A stretch of DNA of 7,140 nucleotides, taken from positions 1 to 7,140 of the forward strand of contig CAZWFQ010000130.1 of NCBI GenBank assembly GCA_964633225.1. The letters are read 5' to 3'. The position numbers and the translations under genes were made by a program. Positions 1 through 5,145 of this stretch are shown here, piece after piece. The notes under the pieces are model-generated. The model was not told where the DNA came from. It saw only the letters and a list, made by a program, of their open reading frames with translations, and did no database searches. How positions within the stretch are numbered: the first letter of the stretch is position 1; each line of letters opens with the position of its first letter. Origin of the DNA: JAKQIM01 sp964633225. Its GTDB lineage: Bacteria > Chloroflexota > Anaerolineae > Anaerolineales > UBA4823.

Positions 1-35
1 GGGCGTTTCTCAGCTTTGAGAACGATCTTTTCCAT
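1..35 (-). CDS. rplY: Ribosomal protein bL25 (general stress protein Ctc family), 5' end only
   Basis: Only the start is in the window: on the minus strand the ATG is at 35-33 and the visible reading is MEKIVLKAEKR, then an incomplete Pro codon, running off the left edge. This is the usual opening of bL25/Ctc proteins, the large-subunit protein that binds loop E of 5S rRNA in the central protuberance. Two things outside the coding part support the call: a strong Shine-Dalgarno (AGGAAGG, 5 nt before ATG) and an upstream mRNA structure resembling the 5S loop E that L25 binds. Eleven residues are too few for certainty on their own; the identity relies on the N-terminal pattern together with the leader. 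Confidence 0.68.
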   Translation of the reverse strand, partial: MEKIVLKAEKR

Positions 36-138
36 TGTTTCCTTCCTCGAGCGCCTCTCACCCTCTTCCTGAGGGTTACCTTCGCTCTACAGTAATATTC
101 CGGCGTATGCCGGTTGAATGGTTGGCCGAAAGGCCGAC
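36..138 (-). promoter_or_regulatory. Structured rplY leader with a 5S rRNA loop E-like element
   Basis: The minus-strand transcript should start near 138-136, giving a leader of about 100 nt with three hairpins. Hairpin 1: 138-132 with 127-121, loop UUUC, one C-A mismatch. Hairpin 2: CCGGC (113-109) with GCCGG (104-100), loop AUAC. Element 3: basal helix GAGCG (87-83) with CGCUC (53-49); internal loop AAGGUA (82-77) facing GAGAGG (59-54); apical stem ACCCUC (76-71) with GAGGGU (65-60); loop AGGAA (70-66). In the internal loop A77, U78, G79 and G80 face G59, A58, G57 and A56. This is the same order of non-canonical pairs (A-G, U-A, G-G, G-A) as in E. coli 5S loop E (A78/G98 to G75/A101). L25 is known to bind loop E, so feedback repression of rplY is the inferred role. 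The folding was done by eye. Confidence 0.68.
41..47 (-). promoter_or_regulatory. Shine-Dalgarno of rplY
   Basis: Read on the minus strand, positions 47 to 41 are AGGAAGG, followed by AAACA and the ATG at 35. This near-perfect site fixes the start of the minus-strand gene. It is only one nucleotide away from the end of the leader's basal helix (C49), so protein bound to that helix would probably hinder 30S binding. Confidence 0.75.
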
Positions 139-143
139 GAAGA

Positions 144-172
144 ATTTTAGTCGCTTTATTTCTTTTCGTCAA
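144..172 (-). promoter_or_regulatory. Sigma70-type promoter of rplY
   Basis: On the minus strand there is TTGACG at 172-167 (5 of 6 to TTGACA), a 17-nt spacer, and TAAAAT at 149-144 (5 of 6 to TATAAT). The predicted transcription start is about 138-136, at the foot of the first leader hairpin. Element quality and spacing make this one of the two best promoters in the window, as expected for a ribosomal protein gene. Confidence 0.7.
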
Positions 173-193
173 TAGCCATCTCGCGGCTATAAT
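166..193 (+). promoter_or_regulatory. Promoter of the membrane zincin gene, leaderless arrangement
   Basis: A perfect TATAAT lies at 188-193. The best -35 is TCGTCA at 166-171 (4 of 6) with a 16-nt spacer. The predicted start of transcription is about 200-201, that is, at the ATG at 201, so the mRNA would be leaderless. No Shine-Dalgarno precedes that ATG, which agrees. The -35 overlaps the -35 of the opposing rplY promoter (167-172). Confidence 0.6.
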
Positions 194-200
194 TGAGATC

Positions 201-809
201 ATGAAACCTGTCCACAACCTCCCCGAGCATTATCGCCTGCACTACCGTCTTGATCTTTCCAAAAAAGGTCCTGCCTTGCTGCTGAACCTGGCCGCCCTGC
301 CGCTGCTACTCTTATTTTACTGGCTTTTTCAACTTGCCGCTGCAGCCCTGCGCCCGGCATACGCCCTGGCCGGGGGCACTTTCACCGGCGCAGATGCGCT
401 CAAAGGCCTGCTCATCCTGATCGCAATATACTGTGTCATGATCGTGGTGCACGAATTAATCCACGGGTTTTTCTTTTGGCTTTTCACCCGCCAACGGCCG
501 CTGTTTGGCTTTAAAGGCCTGTACGCCTATGCTGCTGCCCCCGAATGGTACATACCTCGCAACCAGTATGTTTTCGTGGGGCTGGGGCCTTTTGTGCTCA
601 TCTCGCTTCTCGCGCTGCTCTTGATCGGCTTTTTCCCCATCGCCGCAATCCACTACCTGGTCATCACCGCCGCATTGAACGCCTCGGGCGCGGTCGGCGA
701 CCTGTTCGTGGTCGCCTGGATTCTACGTTATCCCCCAGAAGCCCTGTTGCGCGACAGCGGCGACGCCTTTGAGGTTTTCGTGGCAAGCGAATCCGAAGCC
801 GCACCATGA
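201..809 (+). CDS. DUF3267-like putative zinc metalloprotease, multi-pass membrane protein
   Basis: A 202-residue integral membrane protein with the zincin motif HELIHG at residues 84-89 (H84, E85, H88) placed in a hydrophobic segment. This is the layout of the DUF3267 family of putative intramembrane-type zinc peptidases. Hydrophobic segments lie at about 24-50, 68-95, 122-146 and 150-175. N160 and D167 in the last one (NASGAVGD) are candidates for the third metal ligand. The frame is open back to an ATG at 114, but the start at 201 is preferred: a perfect -10 box sits 7 nt before it, family members begin near here, and the extra 29 residues would overlap the promoter. The stop overlaps the next start (ATGA), so it is translationally coupled to the methyltransferase. 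Substrate unknown; function is inferred from the motif only. Confidence 0.8.
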   Translation: MKPVHNLPEHYRLHYRLDLSKKGPALLLNLAALPLLLLFYWLFQLAAAALRPAYALAGGTFTGADALKGLLILIAIYCVMIVVHELIHGFFFWLFTRQRPLFGFKGLYAYAAAPEWYIPRNQYVFVGLGPFVLISLLALLLIGFFPIAAIHYLVITAALNASGAVGDLFVVAWILRYPPEALLRDSGDAFEVFVASESEAAP

Positions 810-1978
810 CAGACGCCTTTCCCTACTACCAGGCTCAAACCTTTCATGCCGACCTGGCCGGGCAATCAATTCCATTCGTCTCCAAGCCTGGCCTGCCCGG
901 TTGGAGCCAAGTATCCCCCGCTGCAATCCTGCTGGCCAACACAGTGCAAACGCCGCCTGCCGGGCAAATGCTTGTGCTGGGCTGCGGGCACGGGGCATTG
1001 GTCGTGTCTCTGGCGCGTCAAGTGCCGCAGGGCCAGGTCTGGGCTACTGATGATTTGGCTACCGCCCTCTCAATGACCAGCAAGACCCTGGAGATCAACC
1101 AGGTGCACAATGCCCAGGTCTTTTCCAGCCCATCGCTTTCTCCAGGTACCTGCCATACAGCCGCCATGCTCTTGCCCAAGGGGCGCAAATTAGCCCGCCG
1201 CTGGCTGCTGCAGGCGTATGCCGCCCTGGCCCCTGGCGGCGCATTCTACCTGGCGGGCGCAAACGATCAAGGCATCCAGGCCGTACTAAAAGATGCCAGC
1301 CAGCTCTTCGGAACAACCGGCATTGTAGGCTACAAAAAGGGCCACCGGGCCGCCCGTATGCTCAAGCCCCATCTCCCCCTCGCCATGCCCGCCTGGGCCT
1401 CCGAGCCAGGCATTGCGCCCGGCACCTGGTATCAATTTGAGATCACCATCAACCAACAGTCTTTTGTAATCCACAGCCTACCAGGTGTCTTTTCGTATGA
1501 CCAACTAGATGATGGCACTTCCTTGCTGCTAGAAACACTGGCTGTGCCCCAGGCCGGGCGCGTCCTGGACGTTGGCTGCGGCTGCGGCATCATTGGAATG
1601 TACGCCAGCCGCCTGGGAGCAAGCCGTGTTGACCTGCTGGACAACAACCTCCTGGCGATTGAAGCCGCCCAAGAAAACATCTCCTGCAACCAGATTCCTG
1701 CCGCCCAGGCCCTGGCTGGCGATCTGCTGGAGCCAGTCTCCGGCCGCCAATACGATCTGGTGCTCTCCAACCCGCCCTTCCACACTGGCAAAGAGGTTGA
1801 CTACCAGGTTGCCCATACCCTCATCGCCCATGCCCACCAGGTGCTAAGACCCGGTGGGCAGTTGACCCTGGTGGCCAACCGCTTCATCCCTTACGACCAC
1901 CTGATGGCACAAGTCTTCGGCAGCGTCCAGGCCGTTAAAGAAACCGGACGCTTCCACGTTTTGACTAGCCAAAAATGA
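806..1978 (+). CDS. RsmC/RlmG-like class I SAM-dependent methyltransferase
   Basis: The 390-residue protein has the two-domain architecture of RsmC and RlmG, which make N2-methylguanosine in 16S (G1207) or 23S rRNA from S-adenosylmethionine. The C-terminal half carries the working site: motif I VLDVGCGCGIIG at 253-264, an acidic motif II region (LLDNN), and the catalytic NPPF at 322-325 (SNPPFHTGKEVD), followed by LRPGGQLTLVANRF. The N-terminal half is a degenerate copy of the same fold: it keeps a glycine-rich loop (LVLGCGHGAL, from residue 56) and an ALAPGG turn but has no NPPF. In RsmC this half helps fold and bind substrate. It is somewhat longer than E. coli RsmC (343 residues). The start overlaps the upstream stop by ATGA, and no strong Shine-Dalgarno is seen. 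Which rRNA base is modified cannot be told from the sequence. Confidence 0.85.
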   Translation: MTDAFPYYQAQTFHADLAGQSIPFVSKPGLPGWSQVSPAAILLANTVQTPPAGQMLVLGCGHGALVVSLARQVPQGQVWATDDLATALSMTSKTLEINQVHNAQVFSSPSLSPGTCHTAAMLLPKGRKLARRWLLQAYAALAPGGAFYLAGANDQGIQAVLKDASQLFGTTGIVGYKKGHRAARMLKPHLPLAMPAWASEPGIAPGTWYQFEITINQQSFVIHSLPGVFSYDQLDDGTSLLLETLAVPQAGRVLDVGCGCGIIGMYASRLGASRVDLLDNNLLAIEAAQENISCNQIPAAQALAGDLLEPVSGRQYDLVLSNPPFHTGKEVDYQVAHTLIAHAHQVLRPGGQLTLVANRFIPYDHLMAQVFGSVQAVKETGRFHVLTSQK

Positions 1979-2001
1979 CCGCACCAACATTCGCTTGCTC
2001 C

Positions 2002-2005
2002 AGGA
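2002..2005 (+). promoter_or_regulatory. Shine-Dalgarno of the MBL-fold gene
   Basis: AGGA, 6 nt before the ATG at 2012, lies in the 33-nt gap after the methyltransferase stop. It supports this start and suggests independent re-initiation within the operon. Confidence 0.5.
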
Positions 2006-2011
2006 TAAACG

Positions 2012-2920
2012 ATGCCCACCCCTCAAGTTCACACCCTTGACCTCAACTTCCAATCCCGGCCCGGCGCGATCGCCGTCTACCTCATTCCCCATGCCCAAGG
2101 CGGCATCCTGGTTGAAACCGGCCCCGGGTCTACCATTCCAACCCTGGTGAAAGCCCTGGCCCAGCACCAGCTTACGCCCGGGGAGATCAGCGATGTGTTC
2201 TTGACCCACATCCACCTGGATCATGCCGGGGCTGCCGGCTGGCTGGCGCACCAGGGTGCCCGCATCCACGTACACCCCAGCGGCGCCCCGCACCTGCTTG
2301 ATCCCCAGAAATTGATCGCCAGCGCCACCAGGATCTACGGCGAACGCATGCAGACACTATGGGGCCAGTTTTTAGCCGTTCCCGAAGACCGCCTGTCTAT
2401 CTTGCAAGACGAGCAGGTGGTTCACACCCACGGGCTAGATATTCAGGCCGTGGATGTTCCTGGCCATGCCAAGCACCAATACGCCTACCTGGTAGGCGAT
2501 ATCTGCTTCAGCGGCGATATCGGCGGTATTCGCCTGGGCGGCCAGCGTTACATCAGCCTGCCCATGCCGCCGCCTGATTTGAACCTTGAACAATGGCGCG
2601 CCAGCATCCAGCGCTTGCAAGCCAAGAAGCCGGCCCGCATTGCCCCCACCCACTTCGGAGTATATCCAGATGCCGCCTGGCATCTAGAGACCATCGCCCA
2701 AATGGCAGCGGATGTCAGCACCTGGATCGAGCAGGTAATGCCCGCCAATCCACCGCTCGAAGAACTACGGCAGATGTACCTTGCCTTCGAGCGCCAACGC
2801 GCCATCCGCAGCGGTCTGGATGCTTCGGCCGTGGATGCACAGCAAGTGGCCAACCCACCCAGCTCCTCAGCAGATGGGCTCCACCGCTATTGGCACAAAT
2901 ATCGCACCCCACAAGGCTGA
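2012..2920 (+). CDS. MBL-fold (metallo-beta-lactamase superfamily) metallo-hydrolase
   Basis: The 302-residue protein has a complete binuclear zinc site of the MBL fold: THIHLDHAG (H66, H68, D70, H71), H152 in VPGHAKHQ, D169 in CFSGDIGG, and H214 in APTHFG. The fold covers about residues 15-215. The remaining 85 residues look helical (LEQWRASIQRL and later segments) and may cap the active site. The superfamily covers hydrolysis of thioesters, lactones, phosphodiesters and other bonds; the general glyoxalase-II-like pattern here does not tell the substrate. No signal peptide, so probably cytoplasmic. It lies 33 nt after the methyltransferase and 7 nt before the sirtuin, so co-transcription is likely. 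Confidence 0.88.
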   Translation: MPTPQVHTLDLNFQSRPGAIAVYLIPHAQGGILVETGPGSTIPTLVKALAQHQLTPGEISDVFLTHIHLDHAGAAGWLAHQGARIHVHPSGAPHLLDPQKLIASATRIYGERMQTLWGQFLAVPEDRLSILQDEQVVHTHGLDIQAVDVPGHAKHQYAYLVGDICFSGDIGGIRLGGQRYISLPMPPPDLNLEQWRASIQRLQAKKPARIAPTHFGVYPDAAWHLETIAQMAADVSTWIEQVMPANPPLEELRQMYLAFERQRAIRSGLDASAVDAQQVANPPSSSADGLHRYWHKYRTPQG

Positions 2921-2927
2921 CGTGCTG

Positions 2928-3692
2928 ATGACAGCAAAATTCCCCCCCGAACTGATCGAAGCCCTCCGCTCTGCTTCTCACATCGCTGTGCTCACCGGCG
3001 CCGGCATCTCTGCTGAGAGCGGCGTGCCCACCTTCCGCCAGGCTCAAACCGGCTTGTGGGCGCAGTATGACCCGCAAGAGCTGGCCACGCCACAAGCCTT
3101 CCAACGCAACCCGCGCCTGGTATGGGAGTGGTACGCCTGGCGGCGCACCCTGGTGGCCCAAGTGCAGCCCAATCCCGGTCACTTTGCCCTGGCCGAAATG
3201 GCCCGGCACGTAGCAGTTTTCACCTTGATTACCCAGAACATCGACGGTCTGCACCAAAAGGCAGGCAGCCCAGGCGTGATCGAGCTCCACGGCAGTATTC
3301 AACGCGTCAAATGCAGCCGCGAAGACCGGCTGGTGGAACACTGGGCCGAGAGCGAAGAACTCCCACCCCGCTGCCCACACTGTGGCAGCTTGTTACGCCC
3401 CGATGTGGTCTGGTTCAACGAATCCCTGCCGCCCCAGGTCCTGCAGGCTGCCATTGCTGCCGCCAAGAGCTGTGACGCTTTCTTCTCGATCGGCACTTCT
3501 GGGCTGGTGCACCCGGCCGCATCCCTGCCCTACCTGGCCCTGGAAAGGGAGGTGCCCGTAATCGAGATCAATCCAGAACAAACCCCGCTCACCGAGTACG
3601 TTCCCTATTCCATTCAAGGCCCATCTGGCATCGTCCTGCCCGCGCTGGTAGAAAGCACCTGGCCTCAGGTCAAAGCGCCCGCGCCAGGTTGA
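2928..3692 (+). CDS. cobB: NAD-dependent protein deacylase, class III sirtuin (CobB-like)
   Basis: A 254-residue Sir2-family enzyme that removes acyl groups from lysine using NAD. Visible motifs are GAGISAESGVPTFR (24-37) for NAD binding, TQNIDGLH (102-109), the catalytic H121 in ELHGS, and VWFNE (161-165). Y69 and R72 in WYAWRR match the Tyr-x-x-Arg pair of SIRT5 and E. coli CobB that binds acidic acyl groups, so desuccinylase or demalonylase activity is possible beside deacetylation. Zinc site: C129, C149 and C152 are present, but the second Cys of the first pair is E132. The frame is open back to 2781, inside the MBL gene; the N-terminus typical of the family points to ATG 2928 or to GTG 2922. 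GTG 2922 is better spaced from AAGG at 2913-2916 (5 nt against 11), so the start is uncertain by two codons. Confidence 0.9.
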   Translation: MTAKFPPELIEALRSASHIAVLTGAGISAESGVPTFRQAQTGLWAQYDPQELATPQAFQRNPRLVWEWYAWRRTLVAQVQPNPGHFALAEMARHVAVFTLITQNIDGLHQKAGSPGVIELHGSIQRVKCSREDRLVEHWAESEELPPRCPHCGSLLRPDVVWFNESLPPQVLQAAIAAAKSCDAFFSIGTSGLVHPAASLPYLALEREVPVIEINPEQTPLTEYVPYSIQGPSGIVLPALVESTWPQVKAPAPG

Positions 3693-3724
3693 GTCCTGAT
3701 TTCGCAGCCCCCCTTCAGACATCA

Positions 3725-3733
3725 TGATAGAAT
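3725..3733 (+). promoter_or_regulatory. Extended -10 promoter of the first SpoIID-like gene
   Basis: TGA-TAGAAT at 3725-3733 is an extended -10 (TGn followed by 5 of 6 to TATAAT). No convincing -35 stands 16-18 nt upstream, which fits an extended -10 type. The hexamer ends 6 nt before the ATG at 3740, so transcription should start at about the ATG itself (leaderless). The 47-nt gap 3693-3739 shows no hairpin terminator for the upstream operon. Confidence 0.55.
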
Positions 3734-3739
3734 TCTCCC

Positions 3740-5101
3740 ATGAAGGGACGCTCCCTTTTCCTTATCCTCGTCGTTTTCTCTGCGCTTTCGGCTCTGGGGG
3801 CTTGTTTCCTGTTTGCCGGCCGGGCCAGCGCTTCGGTTGAAGCGCAAACCAGCCTGCCCTCAGTCGGCTACCTGGCTGGCCTGCGCGGTCAGGTGCTGGA
3901 TCAGGCAACCGGCTTGCCCATCTCGGCAGCCCACATCCGCGCCCTTGAGCTGGGACTGGACCTCACCAGTGATGCCGCCGGCGGCTTCCACTGGCCAGCC
4001 ATCGCCCTGCCGCAGGCTCAGCTTCCCGTCACCATCAGCGTCACCGCACCCGGCTATGGCGAATGGCGCCTGCAAAATGTCTACCTGGCAGCCAACGATA
4101 CCGTCATCCTCACCCCGCACCTGCAAGAACGCCCCCTCACCCAATCCCTGCCGCCCAGCGGACTCTCGGGCATGCCGGAGCTTTCAACCCAGGAACAGCG
4201 CGAGTTTCAAGCCTTCCTCGCCGCCACCGAGAACCTCACCATCCCCCAAACCATCCGCCTGCGCGTCCCAGCCGATAATTGGCGCTGTAGCCTGACCGTG
4301 CCTTACACCATCGAAGTGGTGGATTTCAACTTCTATCTCAAGCACGTCTTGCCCACCGAGTGGCACCCCGATACCCCCGGCCGCGAATGGAGCGAAGAGT
4401 CGTATCGCGCCGGCGCTATGGCCATCAAGACCTACGCCTGGTTCTGGATCAACCGGGGCGGCAAATGGGACGATGCCGACCTGTACGGTAGCGTCTGTGA
4501 CCAGGCCTATAACCCCGAATACGCCCGCCAGGCCACCGACCGGGCTGTCGACTTTACCTGGGATTGGCGGCTGACGCGCAATGGCAAGCTCTTCCAGGCT
4601 TATCACAAACACTCAGACCTGTATGACTGCTCGCCAGGCGTCTGCTTGAGCCAGGTCGGCTCTCAAGAACTGGCCCTCGACGGTTACGAATGGAATGAGA
4701 TCCTGCTCTTCTACTATTCTGGCGCCGAAGTCTGGTATCTTGAGCCCAGCGCTTCGCCCCAACCCACCTGCGACCCCTCTGCCCCGCGCAACCACCCTTC
4801 CGCCTGCCGCCAGGACCCATCCCCCACACCCACCCCCACCCAAATACCCCTCAGCGGGCAGGCCCTGGTGGCCGCGCTGCCAACCTCGCCCGCGGCCTCG
4901 TCCACCCCGCCGCCCGCCGGGCTCAGCCTCCCCACCGCCGCAGCCGCCCCGGCCGCCATTGCCACCGCCGCCCTACCCGATCAGGGCCAGCCTGTTCTTA
5001 CCACCAGCGCTCTGCCCATCCTCATCGGCGTCGCCGTCAGCGTCTTCAGCCTGCTGGGCAGCCTGGCAGCCTTGTGGGCAGCCCACCGCGGCCGCCATTA
5101 G
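3740..5101 (+). CDS. Exported SpoIID-like protein with N-terminal beta domain and C-terminal membrane anchor
   Basis: The 453-residue protein is exported. The hydrophobic N-terminus (residues 5-27) has either a lipobox-like LGAC (C22) or a signal peptidase I site near ASA (30-32). Residues 46-128 resemble a carboxypeptidase-regulatory/Ig-like beta domain (LRGQVLDQATGLPISAAHI, ending near VILTPHL). Residues 149-330 match the SpoIID/LytB pattern: FYLKHVLPTEW with the likely catalytic E207, then YRAGAMAIKTYAW, AVDFTWDWRL, CLSQVGSQELA and WNEILLFYY. SpoIID proteins are lytic transglycosylases or amidase enhancers acting on peptidoglycan. A Pro/Thr/Ala-rich linker (about 334-425, containing SPTPTPTQIP) leads to a hydrophobic segment (about 424-447) and the tail AAHRGRH, which should anchor the protein with the enzyme outside. 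Cysteines 183, 253, 297 and 302 are shared with the next gene product. Activity on peptidoglycan is inferred. Confidence 0.8.
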   Translation: MKGRSLFLILVVFSALSALGACFLFAGRASASVEAQTSLPSVGYLAGLRGQVLDQATGLPISAAHIRALELGLDLTSDAAGGFHWPAIALPQAQLPVTISVTAPGYGEWRLQNVYLAANDTVILTPHLQERPLTQSLPPSGLSGMPELSTQEQREFQAFLAATENLTIPQTIRLRVPADNWRCSLTVPYTIEVVDFNFYLKHVLPTEWHPDTPGREWSEESYRAGAMAIKTYAWFWINRGGKWDDADLYGSVCDQAYNPEYARQATDRAVDFTWDWRLTRNGKLFQAYHKHSDLYDCSPGVCLSQVGSQELALDGYEWNEILLFYYSGAEVWYLEPSASPQPTCDPSAPRNHPSACRQDPSPTPTPTQIPLSGQALVAALPTSPAASSTPPPAGLSLPTAAAAPAAIATAALPDQGQPVLTTSALPILIGVAVSVFSLLGSLAALWAAHRGRH

Positions 5102-5107
5102 AACTGT

Positions 5108-5136
5108 TTGACACCTGCCCCAATCTCTCTTACAAT
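5108..5136 (+). promoter_or_regulatory. Consensus-like sigma70 promoter of the SpoIID-LamG gene
   Basis: TTGACA at 5108-5113 is a perfect -35, with a 17-nt spacer and TACAAT at 5131-5136 (5 of 6). The predicted start is about 5143-5145, only 1-3 nt before the ATG at 5146, so the mRNA is almost leaderless. The whole promoter fits in the 44-nt gap after the upstream stop. It lets the second SpoIID-like gene and the gene coupled to it be expressed separately from the first copy. Confidence 0.75.
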
Positions 5137-5145
5137 CAAATCAAG

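Noticed and set aside
121..148. Hairpin with GAAA loop followed by TTTT, as an intrinsic terminator on the plus strand
   Set aside because: The T run is only four bases and begins 6 nt after the stem, and no plus-strand gene ends upstream. The position fits the 5' end of the rplY leader better.
114..200. Upstream ATG at 114 as the start of the membrane zincin
   Set aside because: The extra 29 residues overlap the promoter at 166-193, and homologous proteins appear to begin near 201. A perfect -10 directly before 201 favours the short form.
2715..3380. Long minus-strand open frame opposite the MBL and sirtuin genes (221 residues)
   Set aside because: It runs antisense to two clear enzymes with intact active sites and has no recognisable motif. 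Long antisense frames are expected at this GC content.
201..3692. The four-gene block as an undescribed defence or signalling system (sirtuin, MBL hydrolase, methyltransferase, membrane protease)
   Set aside because: Sirtuins occur in some defence systems, but this one is a short CobB-like deacylase without extra domains, and the methyltransferase is of the rRNA type. No nuclease, helicase or mobile element is nearby, so a housekeeping operon is the simpler reading.
4828..4850. CCCACA/CCCACC-type short repeats as a possible DNA repeat or origin element
   Set aside because: They encode the PTPTPT linker of an exported protein, and codon repetition explains the pattern.
4695..5111. Plus-strand frame rich in Pro, Arg and Ala overlapping the end of the first SpoIID-like gene
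   Set aside because: It is the shifted reading of the low-complexity Pro/Thr/Ala linker; the real frame carries the domain and the membrane anchor.
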